Source: Lewinella sp. LCG006 (GTDB lineage: Bacteria; Bacteroidota; Bacteroidia; Chitinophagales; Saprospiraceae). From it: DNA of 64,000 nucleotides. Positions 49,074-58,168 of this stretch are shown here, piece by piece. The DNA lies in contig NZ_CP160680.1 of the NCBI RefSeq assembly GCF_040784935.1, positions 5,499,802-5,563,801 on the forward strand, read 5' to 3'. Within the stretch, counting starts at the first letter, position 1. Every line of letters starts with the position of its first letter. The notes beneath the pieces were generated by a model, which had not been told where the DNA came from, ran no database searches, and saw nothing but the letters and a program-made list of their open reading frames with translations. The position numbers were made by a program, and so were the translations under genes.

Positions 49074-52000
49074 CTATTGCTCAATCGAATGAATTTTGCC
49101 ACTGTGTGTTAGCTCTTCGCTATCTGGGTACTCATTGGTTTCCGAAATGGTTTTTACAAATTCCGTTGGAGTAAGGTCAAATTCTTTCTTAAAAGACCTG
49201 CTGAAAGAATTAGGCAGGTCAAAACCAACCTTGTAAGCAATCTCAGCAATGGTTAGCTTTTGTTGTATTAGGAGGTCTTTAGCTTTTGTCATCCGGAAAG
49301 ATTTCAACAAATCTATCGGCTTTTTACCGGTTAATTGTTTTACTTTTCTAATGAAATGCATGTGGCTAAGGTGCATTGATTGGCACATGGATTTGACATT
49401 AAACTCTGCTTCGGAGAGGTTTTCATTCATCAGGTTGACCAAGCGTGCTAGGAACTCCTCGTCAGGAGAAGCAATGGTCTCTGTTTTAGGCGTAAGCATA
49501 AAGTTTTTATTGAAGACTTCTCTAAGCTGCTCTCGTTGCTGTAAGAGGTTGTTCACCCTGACCAGCAGCAATTCCGGATTAAAAGGTTTAGTGATATAGT
49601 CGTCTGCGCCTTTAGTGTAACCTTCCAACTTACTTTCTTCCATGGCTTTAGCAGTGAGGAGGATTACGGGGATATGACTGGTAGCAAAATCGTCCTTTAT
49701 TTTTTCACAAAAGGTTATCCCATCCATCTCTGGCATCATTACGTCACTTAGGATCAGGTCGAAAGATTGGTTGCGGGCCATTTTTAGACCTTCCAAGCCG
49801 TTGTTTGCCGTACTGACCAGGTAGTCCCTGCTAAGGATGTCTTCCAGAAAATGCTGCATATCCGGATTGTCTTCCACCACCAGTACGCGTGGCGCTTGGG
49901 AGTGCTCATGAGCGGGGCTTGTAGTGGTGGAATGCGTTGTTTCCTCTTGAAGCGTATCCATCAGTAAGGAAGCTTCCTCCCGAGCCATTTTTAGTGCGGG
50001 TTTTTCCAATACCGTATCCTTGGTGAGCTCTTCTTTTTTTAGCACCTGCGGTAGATAGATGGTAAATTTCGTGCCCTTCCCCAGTTGGCTATCTACCTTG
50101 ATCTCCCCTTGCATGAGGTAGACGAGGTCTTTGACGTAGTATAGACCAATGCCAGAATGGTGGGAACCATTAACCCCCTCACCTGAGGTATAGTATTTAT
50201 CAAAAATCAAATCAATGATTTCCTGGCTCATCCCAATACCGGTGTCTTCTACGATAATTTCGAAATAGTTTTCGTAGAAAGGACTCAAGTTGTTTTCCGA
50301 TGCTTTTACGGTAGAAAGCTCAACGGTAATACTACTCCCCTCAGGGGTGAACTTGAAAGCATTGGAAAGTAAATTGACAATGATTTTTTCAACCTTGTCG
50401 GAATCCAGAAGCGTAATATTGTTATCCGTATGATCCAGGTATTCCAAATGAATATCACGATTGAGCGCGAGCCCGTCAAAGAGATCCACCATGCTGGAAA
50501 TATAGTCGGCCAGGCAAATGCCACTAAGGTTAAGCTCCAGCGTACTGTGCTCAATGCGGCGCATCTCCAGGAGCTGATTGATCAGTTTGAGCAAGCGCGA
50601 AGCGTTGCGTTCAATCGTTCCATAATACTGTTGCCTTCTCTCCAGGGTAAGCTTTCCACTTTCTTTGATCAATTGAGAAATTGGTCCCAGGATAAGCGTG
50701 ATAGGCGTTCGTAGCTCGTGAGAAATATTGGTAAAGAAGCCAAGTTTTGCTTTAGAAAGGCTTTCAACCTGTTCAATCATTTCTTCGAGCTGATCCCTCT
50801 GCTGACGAATTTCTTCGTTGCGGGATTCGAGGTCGATGTTGTTGGTTTCTAGAATTTTTGATTGTTCCAAAATTTGCCCCTGCTGAGCAAGAATCTCGCG
50901 GTTTTGGGTTTCAATCTTTCTTCCGCGCTCTTTCAGTTTATCATTGGCTTGGCGTAGTGATTCGTTCAGAATTTCCAACTTTTTCTTTTTGGAAATAACA
51001 CGGTACTCATACACGAGAAAAATAGCGAGGAAGGCAAGAATAAGGGCAATAAACCAGGCCTGCTTCCAAATGGGAGGCAAAACCTTAAACTCAATACGTG
51101 CAGGAGTGGGGTCTACATTGAAATCAAGATCACGGGCCCTCACCTCCAAAGTATGGGTACCACTGGGCAGACTGGTAAACGTGAATTGCTGGTCTTTCGT
51201 AAATGGTGACCATTGCTTGCCATTCAGCCGGTAAGCATACATCAGCTGAGTGGCCGCTGTTTTAGCAAAATAATCTTTTCCTTTCCAGGAAATTAAGGTG
51301 TTACCGTCAGAGGATACACTTTCCAAAAAGAAGTCAAAGCTGGTTTCTGGTGGTTTGCTGCTGGGGCGGTAGCGGGTTGTAAAGAATTGCCCGTTTTCTT
51401 CTTCCGATTTATTGCGTTGATATGCTCTGCGTTTCCAACTGCGGGGTACGTGGTTGACCCAGATGTAGTTGTCGGTATGGTAAATAGTTCCTCCCTCAAA
51501 ATCCATGTTGAGGCGCTCAGGAAAAATATTCTGCGTCCAGGATTTACCATCGAATTTTGAAATGCCATTTTCCGTGGCTACAATAATCATGCTGTCAGAA
51601 AGAGCATCAATACTGATAATCGTATTTCCAGAAAGACCAGAAGAGGTATTGTGATTTTTCCATTCCTTGCCATCGTAAACAAATAACCCATAATACCTGG
51701 ACCCCACCAGTAATAGTTTGTCTGTACTACAAACGTAGTTGACGTATTGCTGGAGACGTTCATCAGGTAGGGAATTCCAGGTCTTTCCGTTGTAAAACAA
51801 TAATTGACTCCCCCCCAGCCAGATGTTGCCATCCTTTGATTGACCTATTCCGTAAGAATTAGCCTGGTTAAGTCCGTTTTCCTGAAAAGGATGGTGTTTC
51901 CAGGTGAGTTTTCCTGCTTTAGGATCAACGAGTTGTAAAACTCCACTGTAGAAGCCGTGCACTTTTTCACCATCCACTGCTCCTCCAAACCACAAGGAAC

Positions 52001-53402
52001 CATCACGAGCTTCAAAAACGGCCCGATAATCAATACCCCAGGATAATTCCCGGTGGATATGACGTTCCCAGGTGCCATTTTTGAGGACGGCAGTAGCAGC
52101 GTATCCCTGGTGAGAACCCGCAGCCCAGATTTGCCCCTGGGTTGTTTTTATGACGCGGATAGGAGCGTCCATAAGCCCATCTTCTACACCGTAAGAAGTC
52201 CAGGTATTTCCTTCGCGAAAAACAAGCCTGTTGTTGCGTTCCAGGAACCATTCCTGGTTTGGAGCGACTTCACACTGAAAACTGAGGTTCTCGTAAGTGA
52301 GCCACTGCTCGGTAGAAAAATCGAGAAGGAGAACTTTTGACTTGTAGCCAGCGACCCAAATTTGGTCACTTTGGCTATTTTGAAGAATGACTCGATTGGC
52401 GGGCACGGGATAAACAGGTGCTTTGTACACCGCCCAATGCCCCTGGTGGTAAGCGAAAATTTTAGCCATGGAACTCAGCCAGATGGTGCCATTGACCGAC
52501 TGTACAATGTCCGCTAAGTATTCATCACTACCAAAGATTTTATTGATGAAAATGGTCTCCCAGTTTTCGCCATCATAGATGTGTATGCCCTTGTTGGAGG
52601 TAGAGTTGATCACCCATATTCTGCCATCAGCAGCTTGAAGCATGCGCTGGTCTTCGCCTAATTCGAAATTATCCTTACTGGCAATCACCTCATACTGATC
52701 AAATTTTCCATCCTGTACCTCCTTCCACTTGAAGCGGAGCAATTTGCCCATTTCCATTTTGGTAGTAAGCGCAAACCACACTTCTCCAGCCTTGGTTTCG
52801 AGCACATCGGAAGCGTATATCATATCTCCCTCTTTGGTAAGAAAATCGGGAGGTAATAACACGTAAGTGGGGCCAGGAAGAACTGCCTTTAAAGTATTGG
52901 CCTTGACCTCAGAAGTATAGATACGCGTGTTGCCATTCGTAAGCAGATGGATAAACCCCCAGTCGGCACAAGCAATCACACTTTGGTCGCGCAACTGCTT
53001 GATGCTGTGGAAAGTCATGGTTTGGTCTTCAGGGCTTGTGAAAACAGGAGTCCACTGCAGACCATTATAACGAAAAATGCCATTGGAGGCGGTCGCGTAA
53101 ATGGCCCCATCTTTAGCGACCAGCAACTGCTCTACTGGTGAAGCGGTTAAGCCATTTTCTTGATTATGGGTTTTCCAATCGTAGCCATCGTATTCCAGTA
53201 CTCCATCATTGTAACTTACCCATACTTTCTGATCGGCAGATTCTACCACATGACGAATCCCCTTGCCCTCTAGCTCTGGGAAGTGTTTCCAACGCCAAGG
53301 CTCCGTCAATGGATTGACGATTTGTGGGCTGTAGGGTTGTGCTCCCCAAGCCATTAATCCTCCCCAAAAAATGAAAACCCAGATCAGGATAAACCTCCCC
53401 AT
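49074..53402 (-). CDS. Hybrid two-component system sensor/regulator (HTCS)
   Basis: The ATG at 53402 ('MGRFILIWVFIFWGGLMAWG', a signal peptide) gives 1,442 residues. Domains in order: periplasmic two-propeller sensor (~30-690), Y_Y_Y domain (~690-775), transmembrane helix (~780-800), coiled coil, HisKA with 'FFTNISHELRTPITLI' (His near 892), HATPase ('NLLSNAFKFTPEGSS'), receiver with 'VLVVEDNPDMQHFLE' and phospho-Asp near 1219 ('LILSDVMMPEMDG'), and AraC-type HTH ('TIAEIAYKVGFDLPNSFSRS'). HTCS proteins sense oligosaccharides in the periplasm and switch on the adjacent polysaccharide locus. Here the neighbours degrade pectin, so oligogalacturonides are the expected signal. Confidence 0.95.
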   Translation of the reverse strand: MGRFILIWVFIFWGGLMAWGAQPYSPQIVNPLTEPWRWKHFPELEGKGIRHVVESADQKVWVSYNDGVLEYDGYDWKTHNQENGLTASPVEQLLVAKDGAIYATASNGIFRYNGLQWTPVFTSPEDQTMTFHSIKQLRDQSVIACADWGFIHLLTNGNTRIYTSEVKANTLKAVLPGPTYVLLPPDFLTKEGDMIYASDVLETKAGEVWFALTTKMEMGKLLRFKWKEVQDGKFDQYEVIASKDNFELGEDQRMLQAADGRIWVINSTSNKGIHIYDGENWETIFINKIFGSDEYLADIVQSVNGTIWLSSMAKIFAYHQGHWAVYKAPVYPVPANRVILQNSQSDQIWVAGYKSKVLLLDFSTEQWLTYENLSFQCEVAPNQEWFLERNNRLVFREGNTWTSYGVEDGLMDAPIRVIKTTQGQIWAAGSHQGYAATAVLKNGTWERHIHRELSWGIDYRAVFEARDGSLWFGGAVDGEKVHGFYSGVLQLVDPKAGKLTWKHHPFQENGLNQANSYGIGQSKDGNIWLGGSQLLFYNGKTWNSLPDERLQQYVNYVCSTDKLLLVGSRYYGLFVYDGKEWKNHNTSSGLSGNTIISIDALSDSMIIVATENGISKFDGKSWTQNIFPERLNMDFEGGTIYHTDNYIWVNHVPRSWKRRAYQRNKSEEENGQFFTTRYRPSSKPPETSFDFFLESVSSDGNTLISWKGKDYFAKTAATQLMYAYRLNGKQWSPFTKDQQFTFTSLPSGTHTLEVRARDLDFNVDPTPARIEFKVLPPIWKQAWFIALILAFLAIFLVYEYRVISKKKKLEILNESLRQANDKLKERGRKIETQNREILAQQGQILEQSKILETNNIDLESRNEEIRQQRDQLEEMIEQVESLSKAKLGFFTNISHELRTPITLILGPISQLIKESGKLTLERRQQYYGTIERNASRLLKLINQLLEMRRIEHSTLELNLSGICLADYISSMVDLFDGLALNRDIHLEYLDHTDNNITLLDSDKVEKIIVNLLSNAFKFTPEGSSITVELSTVKASENNLSPFYENYFEIIVEDTGIGMSQEIIDLIFDKYYTSGEGVNGSHHSGIGLYYVKDLVYLMQGEIKVDSQLGKGTKFTIYLPQVLKKEELTKDTVLEKPALKMAREEASLLMDTLQEETTHSTTTSPAHEHSQAPRVLVVEDNPDMQHFLEDILSRDYLVSTANNGLEGLKMARNQSFDLILSDVMMPEMDGITFCEKIKDDFATSHIPVILLTAKAMEESKLEGYTKGADDYITKPFNPELLLVRVNNLLQQREQLREVFNKNFMLTPKTETIASPDEEFLARLVNLMNENLSEAEFNVKSMCQSMHLSHMHFIRKVKQLTGKKPIDLLKSFRMTKAKDLLIQQKLTIAEIAYKVGFDLPNSFSRSFKKEFDLTPTEFVKTISETNEYPDSEELTHSGKIHSIEQ

Positions 53403-53715
53403 AATTAAAGTCTCTTTCCTATGAAAAACGAAAACAGGTACCAAATAGTAAGATAGGTGTTTTATTTGAGTTGGGCAAAGGTTGCAAAATTAAGTATTGA
53501 AGTGGTTCCTGTTACAGGAAAAATATGCTGAAGTTGGAAAAGCTGATTGTAAATAAATGTTGGTAGGATAGGGAAGAAAAAGAAGGTTTAGCGGCTAATA
53601 CCCTGTCGCTGAGTTAATTTATGCGTCCTATTTGGTGAAAAACGGGTGTGCTGACCATCGCTCAATGTCGACCTTTATGGGGATTGTTGATTTTAAGAAA
53701 AAACGGCCAAATATT
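53403..53715. other. Divergent regulatory region between the HTCS and KduD genes
   Basis: This 313-bp gap holds the promoters of both divergent genes. On the minus strand TAATTTTG (53492-53485) fits the Bacteroidota -7 element TAnnTTTG for the HTCS gene. A 15-bp inverted repeat lies upstream of it (53506-53520). No small gene is supported. Confidence 0.5.
53506..53520. promoter_or_regulatory. Operator-like palindrome upstream of the HTCS gene
   Basis: TTCCTG-TTA-CAGGAA is a perfect 6-bp inverted repeat with a 3-bp centre. It sits about 14 bp upstream of the putative -7 box of the HTCS gene, where a -33 element would be, and about 200 bp before the KduD-like gene. It suits a repressor or activator dimer. 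Confidence 0.4.
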
Positions 53716-54477
53716 ATGGATACTCCTTTTTCATTAGATGGTAAAAATGTATTGATTACTGGTGCCAGTCGAGGACTTGGTCAGGGGATGGCGCTTGCGC
53801 TTGCACAAGCAGGAGCATTTGTTATTTGTTGTAGCTCTGCTCCTGGAGGAACCGATAATACCTTGAAACTGATCAAGGATGCTGGTGGGAAAGGGATAGG
53901 TTTAGCTGCTGATTTGAGCAAGCGAGAGGAAGTAAAGTTGCTTTTTGAAGCCGCAAAAGAGGCTTGTGGCCAAATTGATGTCCTCGTTAACAATGGAGGT
54001 ACCATTGCTCGGCACCCAGCAGTAGAATTTCCCCTTTCTGATTGGGATCAGGTGCTGGAAGTCAATCTGACCTCTGCCTTCTATCTTTCTCAATTGGTAG
54101 GCGCAGAAATGATAAAAAACGGCGGTGGCAAAATCATTAATACTGCCTCCATGCTTTCCTATTCTGGAGGAATCACGGTGCCTGCTTATACAGCCAGCAA
54201 GCACGGTATTGCGGGAGTTACAAAAGCACTGGCCAACGAATGGGCTCAATATAATATTCAAGTCAATGCCATTGCGCCCGGCTATTTCAAAACCGACAAC
54301 ACCCAAAAATTGCAGGACGACCCTGTGAGAAATACGGAAATCACCAAACGTATTCCAGCCGGCCGCTGGGGCGAAGCTGCTGATCTGGGTGGGGCGGTCG
54401 TATTTCTGGCTTCAGCTGCAAGCAATTATGTAAACGGCACCATGATTCCCGTAGACGGTGGCTGGCTGGCACGGTGA
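53716..54477 (+). CDS. kduD: SDR oxidoreductase, KduD-like (2-dehydro-3-deoxygluconate 5-dehydrogenase)
   Basis: I use the ATG at 53716 (253 residues); the 28 upstream codons are not conserved-looking. The SDR motifs are 'ITGASRGLGQG' (residues 14-24), 'VNNGG' in place of NNAG, the catalytic Ser in 'NTASMLSYSG', and Tyr/Lys in 'YTASKHG'. The C-terminus 'VNGTMIPVDGGWLAR' matches KduD/gluconate 5-dehydrogenase relatives. KduD reduces 2,5-diketo-3-deoxygluconate from unsaturated uronates. Its place among pectinase genes supports that reading, though SDR substrate calls are always uncertain. Confidence 0.8.
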   Translation: MDTPFSLDGKNVLITGASRGLGQGMALALAQAGAFVICCSSAPGGTDNTLKLIKDAGGKGIGLAADLSKREEVKLLFEAAKEACGQIDVLVNNGGTIARHPAVEFPLSDWDQVLEVNLTSAFYLSQLVGAEMIKNGGGKIINTASMLSYSGGITVPAYTASKHGIAGVTKALANEWAQYNIQVNAIAPGYFKTDNTQKLQDDPVRNTEITKRIPAGRWGEAADLGGAVVFLASAASNYVNGTMIPVDGGWLAR

Positions 54478-54502
54478 CCTCTACGAATTTCAGTACGAAC
54501 AT

Positions 54503-55534
54503 TTAGTCCCACTTTTCCTCCCACACTGGATATGCTTTTCTCAGCAAGTTCTGAGGCCACTTTCCGTAAAATCCGTAACCTACCCGCCGCTCGTTCTCGA
54601 TTTCTTCCAATTGGTAGTGGCTGATGCCGTCTCTACCCGTAAAAATGGGCTTGAAAGTATTGAGTTCGTAGAAGCGTGCCCAGATGGTACTCCCTTCTTC
54701 CTCAAAAACGACCCGATCTCGTCCACTTGGTTGATTTGGATCTTTGCGGATTTCTACATTCCATCCTTCAATTTTCAACGCTTCAAACCAAGCAACTGCT
54801 GCCCGGACGGCCCGTTTGATCTCTGGTGAAGGCTGGTCAATAGCCATTAACAGATACGTGATGCCGACGCTTTCTGATCCACTGAGTGAGGCGGGCTCAA
54901 ATTTCCTGGCGGGTGCAGGCTGCAAGGTGTGTCGGTCGTGTTGAGCACACCAAACCGTTAGTTGGCCCTCTTGCACAACTTGGGTGTTTAAAATGCATTG
55001 TATGCCTTTTGGGAAGGCCTCTTTAGCGCTTGCACGGAGAGGAGGAGCTACCGCTTGGTAGCGTTCGTCATCTTCTGCCAGGCCTTTTATGATCCACATG
55101 ACATCGATCATCGCGTTGTCGTTATAGGTGATATGCCCATGGTAGTTGCTGGTGTCGGGATAAGATTGCGGCCAGCCACCCGCCGTGTTTTGAGCCATCA
55201 GCAGATAAGCAATACCTTTTTCAGCGGCAGCTAGGTAGGCTGGATTGTTCGTGCGCTGGTGTGCCGCCAGGAGGTATTTTATTTCTGCTGTTGTCGAACG
55301 GTCATCAAGGGTGGCATCGAGACGTTCCTTATCGGCGATGAGTTTTACGCTAAGCTCAGCGGTGATCTCTTTACTGTAGTCTGTGGCGTCTCCTTTGTAC
55401 TGAGGCCAGCCGCCATTTGCTCGTTGGTAAAGCAACATTTTTTCGGCTGTTTCATCGATTGACGATTGATTTATTTGTTGTGCGTTGCAGGTGCAAATTA
55501 TTATGGTGAAAACAAGAGTCAAGAGTTGTTTCAT
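54503..55534 (-). CDS. pelA: PL10 family pectate lyase
   Basis: The 343-residue protein begins with a signal peptide ('LLTLVFTIIICTCNA'). The alpha/alpha-toroid repeats of PL10 are clear: 'MLLYQRANGGWPQYKG', 'LLMAQNTAGGWPQSYPD', 'HGHITYNDNAMIDVMWII' with catalytic-region acids, 'VWCAQHDRHTL', and 'SEVGITYLLM'-type helices near 'GSESVGITY'. It cleaves polygalacturonate by beta-elimination in the periplasm or outside the cell. It converges on the KduD gene (25-bp gap) and diverges from the isomerase gene. Confidence 0.93.
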   Translation of the reverse strand: MKQLLTLVFTIIICTCNAQQINQSSIDETAEKMLLYQRANGGWPQYKGDATDYSKEITAELSVKLIADKERLDATLDDRSTTAEIKYLLAAHQRTNNPAYLAAAEKGIAYLLMAQNTAGGWPQSYPDTSNYHGHITYNDNAMIDVMWIIKGLAEDDERYQAVAPPLRASAKEAFPKGIQCILNTQVVQEGQLTVWCAQHDRHTLQPAPARKFEPASLSGSESVGITYLLMAIDQPSPEIKRAVRAAVAWFEALKIEGWNVEIRKDPNQPSGRDRVVFEEEGSTIWARFYELNTFKPIFTGRDGISHYQLEEIENERRVGYGFYGKWPQNLLRKAYPVWEEKWD

Positions 55535-55608
55535 AGCAGATTGGTTTTATCGTGGGAAGAACAAGCCCCTAAATTTGGGGAATCTTTGCTGTGAATAGCA
55601 ACAAATGT

Positions 55609-55672
55609 TATCAATTGCTAGCTAATTGATAAATAATGAATAATCGCTGCGCAAGCGGTTAAGCTACCTTTG
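55609..55672 (+). promoter_or_regulatory. Operator-like inverted repeat and -7 box between PL10 and isomerase genes
   Basis: TATCAATT (55609-55616) and AATTGATA (55624-55631) form a perfect 8-bp inverted repeat with a 7-bp centre (GCTAGCT). A TACCTTTG box at 55665-55672 fits TAnnTTTG, 24 bp before the isomerase ATG. No well-placed -33 element was found, so the promoter call is tentative. Confidence 0.35.
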
Positions 55673-55695
55673 GGGAAACGAGATCATAAAACAAC

Positions 55696-56613
55696 ATGGT
55701 ACAACCAAAAACAATAGGTAGGAATAAAATAATCTCTCCCCAATCTCCCAAAGAGCGTCGTCACGATTTACAGGTGATGGTTCCTCTAAAAAATGAGATC
55801 AGAAAGGTTGAAGCTTTCAATGCTATTCCCGCTCCTGGTGTGCAAGAAATCATTACAGAAGAAAATTCTAGCTTCCAATTTTTACGCCTCGCAAGAATAT
55901 TGCTTCAGGAAGGAACAGCGAGCCGTAGCCTAGACAAAGCAGAGGCGGTTTACTACGTCAACCGTGGCAAAGTATCCATAACGGCGAATGGTCAGACGCA
56001 TACCCTCGGTAAAGGAGATGTTCTTTACGTTAGCGTAGATTCAGAAGTAAGCCTCAGTAGCGATGAGTTTTGTGATGTGAGTGAATACAAGGCAGTGGCT
56101 TGCCATACCAAGTACCCGGATAAGCTGGTTCGACACACAGATATTGAAGGTACTGAGCTGGCCGCTGATTTAGGAAGCCAGCGGCCAATGTCACAACGGA
56201 CCGTATTCAAGTTGGTAGATAAAAATGTCCAGGCAAATCGATTGTTGTTTGGTGACACTTACATGGCTCACCGAGGTGGGGTAGGGAGCTATCCTCCGCA
56301 TTTTCATGGCCCTGATGGCCCTCACGGATTAGGGGCCAACGCCAAAGAAGAGATTTACCATTTTCGTTGTGAAACGGAGATTGAAGGCGATGTTCCTTAC
56401 GTGTTGCAAAACTGTGCCTTGCCGGAAGAGAAGGTCAATGTTTACGCCCATATTTTTGATGAAGTAGCGATCAATGTGACACCTACTTATCACGATACTA
56501 TTGCTCCACCTGCCGTCGACTTTATGTTTACCTGGTGCCTGGCCAGTTTTACGGAAGGCCACCGCGATTGGGCGGAAATTTACAATAAACCAGGCTACGA
56601 GAATGAATGGTAA
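55696..56613 (+). CDS. KduI/IolB-type cupin isomerase
   Basis: The 305-residue protein has the double-cupin fold of the KduI/IolB superfamily. The first cupin is at ~60-120 ('VYYVNRGKVSITANGQTHTL', 'KGDVLYVS'). In the second, the metal site lies in 'SYPPHFHGPDGPHG' and 'KEEIYHFRCE'. Wording is nearer IolB (5-deoxyglucuronate isomerase) than classic KduI. In this pectin locus the likely reaction is isomerization of 5-keto-4-deoxyuronate to the 2,5-diketo sugar used by KduD. An internal ATG at 55780 is an alternative start. Confidence 0.75.
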   Translation: MVQPKTIGRNKIISPQSPKERRHDLQVMVPLKNEIRKVEAFNAIPAPGVQEIITEENSSFQFLRLARILLQEGTASRSLDKAEAVYYVNRGKVSITANGQTHTLGKGDVLYVSVDSEVSLSSDEFCDVSEYKAVACHTKYPDKLVRHTDIEGTELAADLGSQRPMSQRTVFKLVDKNVQANRLLFGDTYMAHRGGVGSYPPHFHGPDGPHGLGANAKEEIYHFRCETEIEGDVPYVLQNCALPEEKVNVYAHIFDEVAINVTPTYHDTIAPPAVDFMFTWCLASFTEGHRDWAEIYNKPGYENEW

Positions 56614-56716
56614 AAGTACAAGTCTATTGATTAGTAAACTAATTTTCAGCTTTCACTTTTCGCTGTTCTCACACGCAAAGAGGAGTTGAAAAACCAACCA
56701 AAAATAAAAAAACATC

Positions 56717-58135
56717 ATGTTCAAAATTTTACCTGGCCTACTTCTGTTGCTATTATTAGGCTGCCAATCGGCGGAAGTTTCAGAGGTTACTGCGGTCGAT
56801 ACCGTTGATCACTGGGCCGGCGTCAATGAGATATTGGCAAATATCAAAGCGCCGACCTTCCCGGATCAAACCTTCAATATTACCGAATTAGGAGCTATTG
56901 CCGATGGTACGACGGATTGCCTGCCAGCCATCAAAGCGGCCATCAATGCCTGCCATGAAGCTGGCGGAGGTAGGGTGCTGGTGCCGGCAGGTACTTATCT
57001 GGCAAAGGGACCAATCCATTTGAAAAGCAACGTTAATCTGCATATCGAAGAGGGTGCGACCATCCTGTTTAGTACCGATGCTAAAGACTATCTCCCCGTT
57101 GTCTTCACCCGCTGGGAGGCCGTAGAATGTTACAATTATTCCCCCCTCATTTATGCTTACGAGCAAGAAAATATTGCGGTCACTGGCCAGGGAACCCTGG
57201 ATGGGCAGGCAAGCAGTGAGCACTGGTGGAATTGGGTGGACAATAAAGGGTATGGCTGGGAAGAAGGCATGCCGAGTCAGGCCGATGATCACAGTCGTCC
57301 TAAGTTGTTTGGTTGGAATACCGACGAGGTACCTGTAGAAAATCGCGTACTGGGAGAGGGGAGCTACCTGCGTCCCAACTTTGTACAACCTTACAAATGC
57401 AAAAACGTATTGATCGATGGTGTGACGATCCGCAATTCACCCATGTGGGTATTGCACCCGGTCTTGTGTGAAAACGTAACTATTCAAAACGTCAAGGTGA
57501 TCAGCCACGGCCCTAACAGCGACGGCTGCGACCCGGAAAGTTGTAAGAATGTATTGATCAAAAATTGCTTCTTCGACACAGGCGACGATTGTATTGCCCT
57601 CAAATCTGGCAGAAACCAGGATGGTCGTCGGGTGGGTAGACCGATCGAGAATGTGGTCATCCAGGATTGCCAAATGAAGGACGGCCACGGCGGTGTCGTG
57701 ATTGGTAGTGAAGTCAGTGGCGGTGCTCGCAATATCTACGCCGAGAATTGTATCATGGACAGCCCTAATCTTGAACGTGCCTTGAGAGTAAAAACCAATA
57801 AGGTACGTGGCGGAAAAATCGAAAATCTATTCTTTCGTAACATTAAGGTAGGAGAGGTGCGAGAGGCAGTCTTACGTATCAATATGCTCTACCCGATTTA
57901 TTCGGATACCAACCAAGTATACATTCCGACGATTGAAAATATCTATCTCGAAAATATCACTTCCCAAAAGAGCAAATATGGCATTCTGATTGATGGCTAT
58001 AGTGCGGAATTTCCTGTCCGTAATATCCAGGTCACCAACTGTCGCTTCAACGGTGTGAAAGAAGGAAATAAGATAACTTTTGCCGAAGGCCTGGATTTGC
58101 AAAGTCTTTATATCAACGACGAATTGGTTGATTAG
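56717..58135 (+). CDS. GH28 polygalacturonase lipoprotein
   Basis: The 472-residue protein has a lipobox 'LLLLLLLGCQ' (Cys ~16), so it is probably surface or periplasm anchored. The right-handed beta-helix shows the pectate-lyase-3-like start 'FNITELGAIADGTTDCLPAI'. The GH28 catalytic motifs are 'GPNSDGCDPES', 'DTGDDCIALKSGRN', 'GHGGVVIGSEVSGG' and 'ERALRVKTNKVRGG'. It hydrolyses galacturonan linkages. It lies 34 bp before the PL1 lyase gene and probably shares its transcript. Confidence 0.94.
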   Translation: MFKILPGLLLLLLLGCQSAEVSEVTAVDTVDHWAGVNEILANIKAPTFPDQTFNITELGAIADGTTDCLPAIKAAINACHEAGGGRVLVPAGTYLAKGPIHLKSNVNLHIEEGATILFSTDAKDYLPVVFTRWEAVECYNYSPLIYAYEQENIAVTGQGTLDGQASSEHWWNWVDNKGYGWEEGMPSQADDHSRPKLFGWNTDEVPVENRVLGEGSYLRPNFVQPYKCKNVLIDGVTIRNSPMWVLHPVLCENVTIQNVKVISHGPNSDGCDPESCKNVLIKNCFFDTGDDCIALKSGRNQDGRRVGRPIENVVIQDCQMKDGHGGVVIGSEVSGGARNIYAENCIMDSPNLERALRVKTNKVRGGKIENLFFRNIKVGEVREAVLRINMLYPIYSDTNQVYIPTIENIYLENITSQKSKYGILIDGYSAEFPVRNIQVTNCRFNGVKEGNKITFAEGLDLQSLYINDELVD

Positions 58136-58168
58136 TTTGATTAAAAAACTGTTATTCAAGTGATTATC

